From Alphaproteobacteria bacterium (lineage in GTDB: Bacteria; Pseudomonadota; Alphaproteobacteria; DSM-16000; Inquilinaceae), in contig JANQGH010000009.1 in assembly GCA_028277405.1 (NCBI GenBank), positions 62,001 to 126,000 on the forward strand: a stretch of DNA of 64,000 bases. Reading direction: 5' to 3'. The notes under the pieces were generated by a model. It searched no databases. It was not told the origin of the DNA and saw only the letters and a list, made by a program, of their open reading frames with translations. Below, piece after piece: positions 35,753 to 45,836 of this stretch. Each line of letters opens with the position of its first letter. The stretch's first letter is position 1. The translations under genes were made by a program, and so were the position numbers.

Positions 35753-37045
35753 ATGACTGGCAGGCTGACAACTCTCTTGGGGGCACTTGCGGCGTCGACG
35801 GTCCTGACGACGGGCGCAGCTACGGCACAATCCGACGAGCCGATCCGCGTCGGCATTCTGCATTCCCTGTCCGGCACCATGGCGATCAGCGAAACCACGC
35901 TGAAGGACGTCATGGAGATGTTGATTGAAGAGCAAAACGAAGCCGGTGGCGTGCTCGGAAGGCCGCTGGAGGCGGTGGTCGTCGACCCGGCGTCCGACTG
36001 GCCGCTGTTCGCCGAACGCGCGCGCGAACTGCTGACCGTGCATGAGGTCGACGTCGTCTTCGGCGCCTGGACCTCGGTCTCGCGCAAATCGATCCTGCCG
36101 GTGTTTGAAGAGCTGAACGGCATCCTGTTCTATCCGGTCCAGTACGAGGGCGAGGAATCCTCGCGCAACATCTTCTACACCGGCGCCGCACCGAACCAGC
36201 AGGCCATCCCCGCCGTCGACTATCTGATGGACGAGTACGGCATCGAGCGCTGGGTACTCCTGGGCACGGACTATGTCTACCCGCGCACGACCAATCGCAT
36301 CCTGGAAACCTACCTCTTGGACAGCGGCGTCTCGCCCGACGATATCATGATCAACTACACGCCCTTCGGTCACTCCGACTGGCAGTCGATCGTCGCTGAG
36401 GTCGCCGAGTTTGGCTCAGAGGGTCCGTTGACGGCGGTCGTGTCGACCATCAACGGCGACGCCAACGTGCCGTTCTATCGTGAGCTGGCCAACCAGGGCA
36501 TTTCGGCCGAGGACATTCCGGTCGTCGCGTTTTCCGTCGGCGAGGAGGAACTGGCCGGTATCGATACAGAACCGCTGGTCGGCCATCTCGCCGCCTGGAA
36601 CTACTTCATGAGCGTCGACACGCCGGAGAACGAAGAGTTCATCGAGGCCTGGCACGGCTTCATCGGCGATGAGGATCGGGTCACCAACGACCCAATGGAG
36701 GCGCACTATATCGGCTTCAACATGTGGGTCGAGGCGGTCGAGGCGGCAGGCACAACCGATCCGGATGCGGTGATCGACTCGATTATCGGCGTTTCGGTGC
36801 CGAACCTGTCCGGCGGCCTGTCGACCATGATGCCGAACCATCACATCACCAAGCCGGTGTTGATCGGCGAGATCCAGGATGACGGCCAGTTCGAGATCGT
36901 GTGGGAAACGGCCGGCCTGGTGCCGGGCGATGCCTGGTCGGACTATCTGGAAGACAGCGCCATGCTGATCGCCGACTGGCGGTCGCCAATGTCCTGCGGC
37001 AACTACAATGTCGAATCGGGTACCTGCAGCGGCCAGAACTACTAG
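35753..37045 (+). CDS. urtA: Urea ABC transporter, substrate-binding protein
   Basis: This 430-residue periplasmic urea-binding protein has a signal peptide (LLGALAASTVLTTGAATAQS). The mature start is EPIRVGILHSLSGTMAISET, with FGAWTSVSRKSILPVFEELN, YPVQYEGEESSRNIFYTGAA and NQQAIPAVDYLMDE, all characteristic of UrtA rather than amino-acid binding proteins. It heads an eleven-gene urea block on the same strand. The 229 bp upstream probably hold the promoter; no NtrC-type site was confidently read. Confidence 0.95.
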   Translation: MTGRLTTLLGALAASTVLTTGAATAQSDEPIRVGILHSLSGTMAISETTLKDVMEMLIEEQNEAGGVLGRPLEAVVVDPASDWPLFAERARELLTVHEVDVVFGAWTSVSRKSILPVFEELNGILFYPVQYEGEESSRNIFYTGAAPNQQAIPAVDYLMDEYGIERWVLLGTDYVYPRTTNRILETYLLDSGVSPDDIMINYTPFGHSDWQSIVAEVAEFGSEGPLTAVVSTINGDANVPFYRELANQGISAEDIPVVAFSVGEEELAGIDTEPLVGHLAAWNYFMSVDTPENEEFIEAWHGFIGDEDRVTNDPMEAHYIGFNMWVEAVEAAGTTDPDAVIDSIIGVSVPNLSGGLSTMMPNHHITKPVLIGEIQDDGQFEIVWETAGLVPGDAWSDYLEDSAMLIADWRSPMSCGNYNVESGTCSGQNY

Positions 37046-37135
37046 GCCGCGACACAGGGGCGGGGTGACAATCATCCCGCCCTCACGGGCCCGGTCGCCA
37101 GCCGGGCCGTCCGTGACCGAGACGGGTACCCCCAC

Positions 37136-38758
37136 ATGCCGACCGCTCTCCGCCGCCTGATCGGGCTGCTTTTAGTCTCTTTGACGTTGGTGATGGTGCC
37201 GACCGGTGCCGGCGCGCAGGATGGCGTGCGGCCGATGATCGACATTCTTGCCGAGGGCAATTTCAGGGATCGGCGTGCCGCCGCCGAGGCGCTGGCCGCC
37301 ACCGGCGATCCCGCCGCCGCCCCCGTACTAACCGCACTCTTGGAGGGCAACCTGTACGGTCGGCCCAGTGATGGAGCGGTTTTCATCGGCGTCGAGGAGG
37401 GCGATCAGCTCACCCTGATCGATCCGATCACCGGCGAAACCGTCGATCAAGTGGCCGAACGATCCATGGACAAGGTCCGGGTCAACAACCCGCTGCGCCG
37501 CTCGCTTCGGACCATCATCGGCGTTCTGACGTTGTCGAACCCCGATCCGGCGATCCGTATGGAGGCGGCGGAATCGGCCTTTCAGAACCCGGATCCCAAT
37601 ACGATCGACACGCTGGACGCGGCCATTGCCGCGGAGGAGAACAGCGCGATCCGCGCCGTGTTGGAACAGGCAAGGGCCGCGGCGATCCTGGATGACGACG
37701 CCGGTCAAGCCGATCAACTCGCCGCAATCGAGACCCTGCGCGATCGCGGCGACCGCGACGCTCAAGCCTTGCTGAATCGATTGGCGCAACAGGCGGAAGG
37801 TCCCGTTGCGGAGGCTGCTGGCGATGCGGCGCGCAGGATCGAGAGCAATCTCGCGGTCTGGGGCATCGGCCAGGATGCTGTTTACGGCCTGTCCCTCGGC
37901 TCCGTCCTGCTGCTCTCGGCCATCGGCCTGGCCATCACCTTCGGGGTCATGGGCGTAATCAACATGGCCCACGGCGAGATGGTCATGCTGGGCGCCTATT
38001 CGACCTTCGTGGTGCAGGAGATCTTCCGCGGTCTCGACCCGGTATTCTTTGACTATTCCATCTTCGTCGCCCTGCCGGTCGCTTTCGTCGTCGCGGGCGG
38101 CGTCGGCATCCTGATCGAACGCACCGTCATTCAATGGCTCTACGGCAGGCCGTTGGAGACGCTGATGGCCACCTGGGGCATCTCGCTGATCCTGCAGCAG
38201 ACCGTACGCTCGATCTTCGGCCCGACCAACCAGCAGGTCGCCAACCCATCCTTCATGTCCGGCGCTTTCGAGCTGGGCCATCTCACGATCACATACAACA
38301 GGCTTTGGATCTTCGTCGGCGCCATGGTCGTGTTTGCCGCGCTGGTCTTGATCTTGCGCCGCACGCCCTTCGGCCTGCACATGCGCGCCGTGACCCAGAA
38401 CCGGGCCATGGCCGCCAACATGGGCATTCGCACCGCGCGCGTGGATGCGCTGACCTTCGGTCTTGGTTCCGGCATTGCCGGCATCGCCGGGGTGGCGTTG
38501 TCGCAAATCGACAATGTCAGTCCCAATCTCGGCCAGGGCTACATCATCGACAGTTTCATGGTCGTCGTGTTCGGCGGCGTCGGGAACCTTTGGGGCACCT
38601 TCGCCGGGGCCATGACCCTGGGTGTTGCCAACAAGTTCCTGGAACCTTGGGCGGGCGCCGTGGTCGCCAAGATCCTGATCCTGGTCCTGATCATTCTGTT
38701 CATCCAGCGGCGTCCGCGCGGTCTGTTCCCCGTTCGTGGCAGGGCGGCGGAGACATGA
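37136..38758 (+). CDS. urtB: Urea ABC transporter, permease UrtB
   Basis: This is a 540-residue protein. A signal sequence is followed by a periplasmic N-terminal domain of about 230 residues with HEAT-like helices (NFRDRRAAAEALAATGDPAA, NPDPAIRMEAAESAF), typical of UrtB but absent from LivH. The C-terminal permease is of the LivH type (GLSLGSVLLLSAIGLAITFG, MGVINMAHGEMVMLGAYSTF, QIDNVSPNLGQGYIIDSFMV). It forms the inner-membrane pore with the UrtC part of the next protein, whose ATG overlaps the stop (ATGA). Confidence 0.95.
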   Translation: MPTALRRLIGLLLVSLTLVMVPTGAGAQDGVRPMIDILAEGNFRDRRAAAEALAATGDPAAAPVLTALLEGNLYGRPSDGAVFIGVEEGDQLTLIDPITGETVDQVAERSMDKVRVNNPLRRSLRTIIGVLTLSNPDPAIRMEAAESAFQNPDPNTIDTLDAAIAAEENSAIRAVLEQARAAAILDDDAGQADQLAAIETLRDRGDRDAQALLNRLAQQAEGPVAEAAGDAARRIESNLAVWGIGQDAVYGLSLGSVLLLSAIGLAITFGVMGVINMAHGEMVMLGAYSTFVVQEIFRGLDPVFFDYSIFVALPVAFVVAGGVGILIERTVIQWLYGRPLETLMATWGISLILQQTVRSIFGPTNQQVANPSFMSGAFELGHLTITYNRLWIFVGAMVVFAALVLILRRTPFGLHMRAVTQNRAMAANMGIRTARVDALTFGLGSGIAGIAGVALSQIDNVSPNLGQGYIIDSFMVVVFGGVGNLWGTFAGAMTLGVANKFLEPWAGAVVAKILILVLIILFIQRRPRGLFPVRGRAAET

Positions 38759-40686
38759 TCACGGCCATGCTGCTGCGTGGCCTCGATCGGCGCGCGGTCC
38801 TGTTTCTGATCGCGATGGCGCTGATTGCGGTCGCCGTGCCTGTGGCCAACCTGGCCTTCTCGCCGGACCATCCGCTGCATGTCTCGACGTTCTATGTCAC
38901 GGTCGGCGGCAAGTTTCTCTGTTACGCCTTGCTCGCCGTCGCGATCGATTTGGTCTGGGGGTTTTGCGGCATCCTTTCTCTCGGCCACGCCGCCTTCTTT
39001 GGCCTCGGCGGCTATGCCATGGGCATGTATCTGATGCGCCAGATCGGCGATCGCGGGGTCTATGGCCACCCAGAGCTGCCGGACTTCATGGTGTTTTTGA
39101 GCTGGGAGGACCTGCCCTGGTTCTGGCTCGGCTTCGACCAGTTTTGGTTCGCCATGCTGATGGCCCTTGTCGTGCCCTCGTTGCTGGCCTTCGCCTTCGG
39201 CTGGTTTGCTTTCCGCAGCCGGGTGACGGGCGTCTACCTGTCGATCATCACCCAGGCCATGACCTTCGCCCTGATGCTGGCCTTCTTCCGCAACGAGATG
39301 GGCTTTGGCGGCAACAACGGCCTGACGGATTTCCGCGATATTCTGGGCTTCGACATCCGCGCCGACGAAACCCGCGCCGGCCTGTTTGTCGCCTCGGCGG
39401 CGGCGCTCGGCCTCTGCCTGTTTCTGTGCTCCGCGGTGATCAACTCCAAGCTCGGCAAGGTGCTGGTCGGCGTGCGCGATGCGGAAAGCCGCACGCGCTT
39501 CCTCGGCTATCGGGTCGAGCGCTACAAGCTGCTCGTCTGGACCCTGTCGGCCGCCATGGCAGGCCTCGCCGGCGCGCTTTACGTGCCCCAGGTCGGCATC
39601 ATCAACCCCAGCGAGTTCCAGCCCGCAAACTCCATCGAGGCGGTGATCTGGGTCGCGCTGGGCGGGCGCGGCACCCTGGTCGGCCCGGTGATCGGCGCCA
39701 TCCTGGTCAACATCGGCAAGAGCTTTCTGACCACGGCCTTTCCGGAGGTCTGGCTGTTCGCGCTGGGGGCCCTGTTCGTACTCACGACCCTTTTCCTGCC
39801 GCGCGGCGTCATGGGTTTGATGGGCCGGGGCCGCAAGGGACCTCCGCCGGAGGTACCCGAGCCCATGCCCCGCGCGGAACCTCAGCCGCAATCGCTGGGC
39901 GCCGCCGCCGCGCCGACGATCAACCGCGCGCCGCCCAAAGAGGACGAAGAGGTCGCCCTCTACCTGGATGGCGTCAGCGTCTCGTTCGACGGCTTCAAGG
40001 CCCTGAACGATTTGTCGCTGGTGGTCGAGGAGGGCGAAATGCGTGCCATCATCGGCCCCAACGGCGCCGGCAAGACGACCTTGATGGACGTAGTCACGGG
40101 TAAGACGCGACCGGATAAAGGCACGATCACCTTTCATCAGACAACGGACTTGACGCGTTTGGACGAGGCGGAGATCGCCAATCTCGGTATCGGCCGCAAG
40201 TTCCAGAAACCGACGGTCTTCGAAAGCCACACCGTTTGGAACAACATCGCCCTGGCGCTCAAGGCGCCGCGCGGCCCCTTCGCCACCTTGGTTGCCCGGA
40301 CCAACACCGATGAGCGCGCGCGGATCGAGTCCGTGCTCGATACCATTCGGCTAAGGCATCTGTCCCAGCGCGCGGCCGCCGATCTGTCTCATGGCCAAAA
40401 ACAGTGGCTGGAGATCGGCATGCTGATCGCGCAGGACCCGAAGATCCTGCTGGTCGACGAGCCCGCCGCCGGCATGACCGACGCCGAAACGGCCGAGACA
40501 GCGCGCCTCTTGCGCCGCATCGCCGCCAACCACACGGTCATCGTGGTCGAACACGACATGGATTTCATCCGCGACCTCGACGTGAAGGTGACGGTGCTGC
40601 ATGAGGGCGCGGTGCTGGCCGAGGGCACCCTGGATCATGTCAGCGCCGACCCGCGCGTGATCGAAGTCTATCTCGGCCGGTCGTGA
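38755..40686 (+). CDS. urtCD: Fused urea permease UrtC and ATPase UrtD in one polypeptide
   Basis: This 643-residue protein joins two components that are normally separate. Residues 1 to about 360 are the UrtC permease (LVWGFCGILSLGHAAFFGLG, YALLAVAIDLV, GLAGALYVPQVGIINPSEFQ). A proline-rich linker follows (about residues 362-400; EVPEPMPRAEPQPQ). From about residue 402 comes the UrtD ATPase: Walker A GPNGAGKTT, signature LSHGQKQWLEIGMLIAQD, Walker B ILLVDEPAAGMTDAE and the H-loop VVEHDMDF. No stop or internal start is visible at the junction. ATG 38755 overlaps the urtB stop by 4 bp. The frame also runs open upstream inside urtB, which is shadow. Confidence 0.93.
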   Translation: MITAMLLRGLDRRAVLFLIAMALIAVAVPVANLAFSPDHPLHVSTFYVTVGGKFLCYALLAVAIDLVWGFCGILSLGHAAFFGLGGYAMGMYLMRQIGDRGVYGHPELPDFMVFLSWEDLPWFWLGFDQFWFAMLMALVVPSLLAFAFGWFAFRSRVTGVYLSIITQAMTFALMLAFFRNEMGFGGNNGLTDFRDILGFDIRADETRAGLFVASAAALGLCLFLCSAVINSKLGKVLVGVRDAESRTRFLGYRVERYKLLVWTLSAAMAGLAGALYVPQVGIINPSEFQPANSIEAVIWVALGGRGTLVGPVIGAILVNIGKSFLTTAFPEVWLFALGALFVLTTLFLPRGVMGLMGRGRKGPPPEVPEPMPRAEPQPQSLGAAAAPTINRAPPKEDEEVALYLDGVSVSFDGFKALNDLSLVVEEGEMRAIIGPNGAGKTTLMDVVTGKTRPDKGTITFHQTTDLTRLDEAEIANLGIGRKFQKPTVFESHTVWNNIALALKAPRGPFATLVARTNTDERARIESVLDTIRLRHLSQRAAADLSHGQKQWLEIGMLIAQDPKILLVDEPAAGMTDAETAETARLLRRIAANHTVIVVEHDMDFIRDLDVKVTVLHEGAVLAEGTLDHVSADPRVIEVYLGRS

Positions 40687-40699
40687 GAGGGACGACGCC

Positions 40700-41395
40700 A
40701 TGCTGACCGTTAGCCATGTCGATCTCAGCTACGGCGCCGCGCAAATCCTGCGCGATGTGTCACTCGAGGCGCCGGTCGGCGAGATCACCACGGTGCTCGG
40801 CCGCAACGGTGTCGGCAAGACCAGCCTGTTGCGCGGCATCGTCGGCCAGCAACCGATCGCCGGCGGGACGATCAGTTGGCAGAGTAAGGACATCTCTGCG
40901 ATGCGCCCATTCGACCGGGCGCGGCGCGGTATCGCCTATGTCCCTCAGGGTCGAGAGATCTTTCCCCTGCTGACCGTAAAGGAAAACCTCGAAACCGGCT
41001 TCGCCCCTTTGCCGCGCGGCGAGCGGACCATTCCGCCCGACATCTTTGAACTGTTCCCAGTGCTCAACTCCATGCTTGGCCGTCGCGGCGGCGACCTGTC
41101 CGGTGGCCAACAGCAGCAGCTTTCGATCGCCCGCGCTCTCGTGCCCCGGCCCAGGCTTCTGGTGCTCGACGAACCGACCGAAGGCATCCAGCCCTCCATC
41201 ATCAAGGATATCGGCCGCGCGATCTGCTATCTGCGTGACCAGGGCACGATGGCGATCCTGCTGGTCGAACAGTATTTCGAGTTCGCCCGCGAACTTGCCG
41301 ATCGCTTTGCAGTCATGGATCGTGGCAGGGTGGTGGCCGCTGGCGACGCCGGCGCCATGGATGACGCCGAAATCCGACGCCATCTCACCGTTTGA
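40700..41395 (+). CDS. urtE: Urea ABC transporter, ATPase UrtE
   Basis: This 231-residue ATPase of the LivF type pairs with the UrtD domain. Motifs are Walker A GRNGVGKTSL, signature LSGGQQQQLSIARALVPRPR, Walker B LLVLDEPTEGIQPSI and H-loop LLVEQYFEFA. EGIQPSIIKDIGRAI is typical of UrtE. The stop overlaps the ureD start (TGATG). It completes the transporter. Confidence 0.95.
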   Translation: MLTVSHVDLSYGAAQILRDVSLEAPVGEITTVLGRNGVGKTSLLRGIVGQQPIAGGTISWQSKDISAMRPFDRARRGIAYVPQGREIFPLLTVKENLETGFAPLPRGERTIPPDIFELFPVLNSMLGRRGGDLSGGQQQQLSIARALVPRPRLLVLDEPTEGIQPSIIKDIGRAICYLRDQGTMAILLVEQYFEFARELADRFAVMDRGRVVAAGDAGAMDDAEIRRHLTV

Positions 41396-42270
41396 TGAGG
41401 GTTTTCTTTATGGATGGCGCTGTGGCCGGCGCGGGCTTCTTGCAGGCTGATCAGTCAAATCATGCGCGCGGGCGTCTTTCGATGCGCTGGCGCTGCGTGG
41501 CCGACAAGACGCAGTTGGCGACCGTGGACCAAGCGGCGCCCTATCGGCTGTTGACGCCGATGGTCGAACCTGACGAGCCGCCGCTTGCCGTTGCCGCCAA
41601 CGTCTCGGGCGGCGTGGTCGGCGGTGACCGGCTGGATCTGTCGCTGGCCGTCGGACCTTACGCCGCAGTGTCGACCGTCGGTCAAGCGGCGGAGAAGGTC
41701 TATCGATCCGCTGGCCCGACGGCGCGCCTTCGCAACCGCATTTCGGTCGAGAGCGGCGGCAAACTCGATTGGATGCCCCAGGGCACGATCCTGTTCGACG
41801 GCGTTCGAATGATCCGGCTGACGACGATCGATCTGGCCGACGATGCCGCCCTGCTTTATGGCGAGATCCTGGTCTTCGGCCGTCACGGTATGGGCGAGCG
41901 CCTGGCGTCGGGCGACATTGCCGACAATCTGGACGTCTCGGTGGCCGGTGATCGGGTCTTCGCCGATCGTTTTTGTCTGACAGATGGCATGGCGGCGCTG
42001 GCCGATCGTTTTGCCCTTGATGGTGCCGAGGCGGTCGCGCTTGTGATCCTACACGCGCCGGAACGCGATCTTCTCGATGCGGTGCGGGACCGCCTAAGGC
42101 AGAAGCCGGGTCTGCGCTGCGGGGCGACGCGCCGCGGCCCGCTGCTGGTCCTGCGTTGGCTGGGGACCGACGCTGCGGCACTGCGCGCATCCGTCGGAGG
42201 GTTTTGGCGCTGGGCGAGGCGAGAGATCTGCGGCTTTCCGACCCGGCTGCCAAGTGTATGGGTCATCTAG
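41395..42270 (+). CDS. ureD: Urease accessory protein UreD
   Basis: This is a 291-residue protein in the ATG 41395 version; ATG 41410 is an alternative. Family blocks are GRLSMRWRCVADKTQLATVD, YRLLTPMVEPDEPPLAVAAN, SGGVVGGDRLDLSLAVG, STVGQAAEKVYRS and GKLDWMPQGTILFDGVRM. UreD (UreH) forms the scaffold with UreF and UreG that delivers nickel to apo-urease. It is translationally coupled to urtE, showing that transporter and enzyme form one transcription unit. Confidence 0.93.
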   Translation: MRVFFMDGAVAGAGFLQADQSNHARGRLSMRWRCVADKTQLATVDQAAPYRLLTPMVEPDEPPLAVAANVSGGVVGGDRLDLSLAVGPYAAVSTVGQAAEKVYRSAGPTARLRNRISVESGGKLDWMPQGTILFDGVRMIRLTTIDLADDAALLYGEILVFGRHGMGERLASGDIADNLDVSVAGDRVFADRFCLTDGMAALADRFALDGAEAVALVILHAPERDLLDAVRDRLRQKPGLRCGATRRGPLLVLRWLGTDAAALRASVGGFWRWARREICGFPTRLPSVWVI

Positions 42271-42306
42271 GAACGACCGGGGCAGCGGCGTGAAAAAGGG
42301 GACAGG

Positions 42307-42618
42307 ATGAATTTGACACCGCGAGAGAAGGACAAGCTGTTGGTCGCGGTCGCCGCCATGGTGGCGCGCAACCGTCTGGCGCGGGGCGTGAAGCTGAACC
42401 ACCCGGAGGCGGTGGCGCTGATCACCGACTTCGTGCTGGAAGGCGCGCGCGACGGCCGCTCGGTCGCCGATCTGATGTCCGCCGGGGCCACGGTCCTGAC
42501 AAGCGACCAGGTGATGGAAGGCATCCCGGAGATGATCGACGAGATTCAGGTCGAGGCCACCTTCCCGGACGGCACCAAGCTGGTCACAGTCCACGAACCC
42601 ATTCGCGCCGCCGGCTGA
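42307..42618 (+). CDS. ureA: Urease subunit gamma
   Basis: This 103-residue UreA has [60 protein letters not shown] and [18 protein letters not shown], the whole family pattern at normal length. It is the small structural subunit of the (UreABC)3 complex that hydrolyses urea to ammonia and carbamate in the cytoplasm. ureB follows after 12 bp. Confidence 0.98.
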   Translation: MNLTPREKDKLLVAVAAMVARNRLARGVKLNHPEAVALITDFVLEGARDGRSVADLMSAGATVLTSDQVMEGIPEMIDEIQVEATFPDGTKLVTVHEPIRAAG

Positions 42619-42630
42619 GGAGAGCGACCC

Positions 42631-42957
42631 ATGATCCCGGGCGAATTCATCGTCGCCGACGGCGACATCGTGCTGAACGAGGGCCGGCCGACCCGGACCC
42701 TCGACGTCACAAACACGGGCGACCGACCAGTGCAGGTCGGCAGCCACTATCATTTCTTTGAGACCAACGAGGCGCTTGAGTTCGATCGCGACAGCGCGCT
42801 CGGCTATCGCCTCGACATCCCGGCCGGTACGGCCGTGCGGTTCGAGCCCGGCCAGACCCGCGAGGTGACGCTGGTCGCGCTGTCCGGCGCCCGCATCATC
42901 AAGGGATTTCGCGATCTGGTCGATGGCCCGCTGCCGCCGTTGGGAGACGAGACATGA
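42631..42957 (+). CDS. ureB: Urease subunit beta
   Basis: This 108-residue UreB has [59 protein letters not shown] and [16 protein letters not shown]. Length and motifs are normal. The stop overlaps the ureC start (ATGA), so the two are translated together in equal amounts, as the complex requires. Confidence 0.98.
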   Translation: MIPGEFIVADGDIVLNEGRPTRTLDVTNTGDRPVQVGSHYHFFETNEALEFDRDSALGYRLDIPAGTAVRFEPGQTREVTLVALSGARIIKGFRDLVDGPLPPLGDET

Positions 42958-44666
42958 GCTATCGCATTTCCCGCAGCCGCTATGCCCACATGTTCGGCCC
43001 CACGGTCGGAGACCGGGTGCGCCTTGCCGACACGGAGCTGTTCATCGAGGTCGAGCGCGACTTCACCACCTATGGCGAGGAGGTGAAGTTCGGCGGCGGC
43101 AAGGTCATCCGCGACGGTATGGGCCAAAGTGCCGTGACGCGCGCCCAAGGCGCCGTCGACACGGTGATCACCAACGCGCTGATCCTGGACCATTGGGGCA
43201 TCGTGAAGGCCGATATCGGCATCCGCGATGGCAGGATCGACGGCATCGGCAAGGCAGGCAACCCGGACATTCAGCCGGATGTCACGGTCATTATCGGCCC
43301 GGGCACAGAGGTGATTGCGGGGGAAGGCAAGATCATCACCGCCGGCGGCATCGACGCCCACATCCACTTCATCGCCGCACAGCAAATCGAAGAGGCGATC
43401 ACCAGCGGTGTGACCACGATGCTGGGCGGCGGTACGGGGCCGGCCACCGGCACCAACGCCACCACCTGCACGCCGGGCGGTTGGCACATCCAGCGCATGC
43501 TAGAAGCCGCAACCGCCTTTCCGGTCAATCTCGGTTTCGCCGGCAAGGGCAACGCCAGCCAGACGCCAGGCCTGCTGGAACAGATCGCAGCGGGGGCCTG
43601 CGCGCTGAAGCTGCATGAGGATTGGGGCACCACGCCTGCCGCCATCGACCGCTGCCTGTCGGTTGCCGACGAGCATGACATCCAGGTTATGATCCACACC
43701 GACACCCTGAACGAGTCCGGCTTCGTCGAGACCTCGATCAAGGCGCTGAAGGGCCGCACCATTCACGCCTTCCACACCGAGGGCGCGGGCGGCGGCCATG
43801 CGCCGGATATCATCAAGGTCTGTGGCGAGGCCAACGTCATCCCGTCCTCCACCAACCCGACCAGGCCCTATACCGTCAACACGATCGAGGAGCACCTCGA
43901 TATGCTGATGGTCTGCCACCATCTCGACCCCGCGATTCCGGAGGACGTGGCCTTCGCCGAGAGCCGTATCCGCAAGGAGACCATCGCGGCGGAGGATTTG
44001 CTGCACGATAGCGGCGCGTTTTCGATCATCGCGTCCGACAGCCAGGCCATGGGCCGGGTGGGTGAGGTGATCATCCGCACCTGGCAAACGGCGGACAAGA
44101 TGAAGCGCCAGCTCGGCCGCCTGTCGGAAGAAACCGGCGACAACGACAATCTCCGCTGCCGCCGCTATGTCGCCAAATACACCATCAACCCGGCGATCGC
44201 CCACGGCATTTCGGAAACAGTCGGTTCCGTGGAGGTCGGCAAGCTGGCCGATCTGGTGGTCTGGTCGCCTGCCTTTTTCGGCGTGAAGCCAGACTTGGTG
44301 GTCAAGGGCGGTTCGATCGCCATGGCCCAGATGGGCGACCCCAACGCGTCGATCCCGACGCCGCAGCCGGTGCATTACCGGCCGCAATTCGGTGCCTTTG
44401 GCAAGGCGCTGGAGGTCAGTTCGGTGCTGTTCGTCTCGCAGCTTTCGCTGGACGAGGATTTGGCCGGCAAGCTGGCGATCAATCGGCCGTTAGTACCGGT
44501 CAAGAACACGCGCTCCGGCATCTCCAAAGCGTCCATGATCTTGAACGACGCGCTGCCTACTATCGAGGTCGATCCGGAGACGTATATCGTGAAGGCCGAC
44601 GGGCGGGAGTTGACCTGCCCGCCCGCGACGGAGCTGGCCATGGCCCAGCGATACTTCCTCTACTAA
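42954..44666 (+). CDS. ureC: Urease subunit alpha (catalytic)
   Basis: This is a 570-residue catalytic subunit. Nickel ligands and catalytic residues are all visible: [11 protein letters not shown] (two His), the carbamylated Lys in [12 protein letters not shown], the His in [26 protein letters not shown], the mobile-flap acid/base His in MVCHHLDP, and the Asp in [11 protein letters not shown]. Length is typical. It needs UreDEFG for nickel insertion, and all four are encoded in the block. Confidence 0.98.
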   Translation: MSYRISRSRYAHMFGPTVGDRVRLADTELFIEVERDFTTYGEEVKFGGGKVIRDGMGQSAVTRAQGAVDTVITNALILDHWGIVKADIGIRDGRIDGIGKAGNPDIQPDVTVIIGPGTEVIAGEGKIITAGGIDAHIHFIAAQQIEEAITSGVTTMLGGGTGPATGTNATTCTPGGWHIQRMLEAATAFPVNLGFAGKGNASQTPGLLEQIAAGACALKLHEDWGTTPAAIDRCLSVADEHDIQVMIHTDTLNESGFVETSIKALKGRTIHAFHTEGAGGGHAPDIIKVCGEANVIPSSTNPTRPYTVNTIEEHLDMLMVCHHLDPAIPEDVAFAESRIRKETIAAEDLLHDSGAFSIIASDSQAMGRVGEVIIRTWQTADKMKRQLGRLSEETGDNDNLRCRRYVAKYTINPAIAHGISETVGSVEVGKLADLVVWSPAFFGVKPDLVVKGGSIAMAQMGDPNASIPTPQPVHYRPQFGAFGKALEVSSVLFVSQLSLDEDLAGKLAINRPLVPVKNTRSGISKASMILNDALPTIEVDPETYIVKADGRELTCPPATELAMAQRYFLY

Positions 44667-44680
44667 GCGACGGCGCGACC

Positions 44681-45154
44681 GTGACCCTGCTGCACGCCTT
44701 GAAACACGCCCAAGCCGGCCATTGGCCGATCGCACGCGCCGTCGGCAGCGTCACGCTGGCGTTCGATCAGCGCTTTCGCCGGCGTTTGCGTCTGGAGTTG
44801 GACGAGGGCGGGGTGATCCTGCTGGACCTGCCCAGGGCCGTCGCGTTGGCCGATGGCGACGGGTTGGAACTCGACACCGGCGATTGGATTGCCGTCAAGG
44901 CGGCGCACGAGCCGCTGGTTGAGATCACGGTAAGCGATCGCGATCACCTCATGCGCATTGCCTGGCACCTCGGCAACCGACATCTGCCGACCGAGATCGG
45001 GCCCGGCTGGCTGCGCATTCGGCCCGACCACGTGATCGAGGCCATGATTGTCGGCCTGGGCGGCACGGTTCGGCATGTCGACGCCCCCTTTCAGCCGGAA
45101 GGCGGGGCCTATGGCGGGCGCGGCCACGCCCATCAGGGCCATCATCATGACTGA
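44681..45154 (+). CDS. ureE: Urease accessory protein UreE (nickel chaperone)
   Basis: This is a 157-residue protein. The N-terminal peptide-binding domain (LTFDQR-like LAFDQRFRRRLRLELDEGG) is followed by the metal-binding domain (LMRIAWHLGNRHLPTEIG) and a His-rich tail [12 protein letters not shown]. The tail can bind extra nickel, as in classical UreE. The stop overlaps the ureF start region by 8 bp. It hands nickel to UreG. Confidence 0.94.
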   Translation: MTLLHALKHAQAGHWPIARAVGSVTLAFDQRFRRRLRLELDEGGVILLDLPRAVALADGDGLELDTGDWIAVKAAHEPLVEITVSDRDHLMRIAWHLGNRHLPTEIGPGWLRIRPDHVIEAMIVGLGGTVRHVDAPFQPEGGAYGGRGHAHQGHHHD

Positions 45155-45836
45155 CCGAAGGGCCCAGCTTTCTGAGGCCTTGTTGATCCAGACCTGGCTC
45201 TCGCCTGCTTTTCCGACCGGTGGTTTCAGCTACAGCCATGCGCTGGAGACCCTTGTCGACGAGGACAGGGTGGCCTCGGCCGACGAGGTCGTTGCCTGGC
45301 TGTCTTCCGTGCTTGCCTATGGCGGCGGCTGGACCGACGGGTTGCTGTGTCGCGAGGCCTGGCGCGCGGTGGCGCATTCCGACAATGACCGCCTCGGTGA
45401 GCTCGCCGACTTCGCCGCTGCCTTGCCCGGCACGACCGAGTTTGAACTGGAAACGGTTGCCCAGGGCAAGGCATTCCTGCGCGCCGTCGCGGCCGGCTGG
45501 CCGGACCATGTGCCAAGCGCGCTCAGGGAGCAGGGCGGCGTCGCGCTGCCGATCGCGGTCGGTGCCTGTTGTGCTGCCGCCTCGGTTGATCAGGATCGGA
45601 CGCTCGCCGCCTATCTTGGCGGCTTGACCGCGCACCTGATCTCCGCCGCCTGCCGGCTGGTTCCGTTGGGCCAGAGCGACGCGCAGCGGGCGACCGCCGC
45701 AATCAACGCCCAATTGCCCGCTTTGGTCACTGACCTGATCGAGGCCGACTTCGATCGGTTGGGCGCGTGCGCCTGGGTGCTCGATCTTGCCTCCATGTCC
45801 CATGAAACTCTGCACACAAGGCTGTTTCGTTCATGA
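45147..45836 (+). CDS. ureF: Urease accessory protein UreF
   Basis: This is a 229-residue protein. ATG 45147 precedes [20 protein letters not shown], the conserved UreF opening; the longer open frame upstream overlaps ureE and has no family support. YTHGLE-like [24 protein letters not shown] and the C-terminal [17 protein letters not shown] are as expected. UreF gates the nickel delivery complex with UreD and UreG. The stop overlaps the ureG start (ATGA). Confidence 0.94.
   Translation: MTDRRAQLSEALLIQTWLSPAFPTGGFSYSHALETLVDEDRVASADEVVAWLSSVLAYGGGWTDGLLCREAWRAVAHSDNDRLGELADFAAALPGTTEFELETVAQGKAFLRAVAAGWPDHVPSALREQGGVALPIAVGACCAAASVDQDRTLAAYLGGLTAHLISAACRLVPLGQSDAQRATAAINAQLPALVTDLIEADFDRLGACAWVLDLASMSHETLHTRLFRS

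Noticed and set aside
38539..40230. 563-codon open frame antisense to urtB/urtCD
   Set aside because: It is a shadow of the urea permease and ATPase genes; composition is rich in Gln, His, Arg and Asp with no domain.
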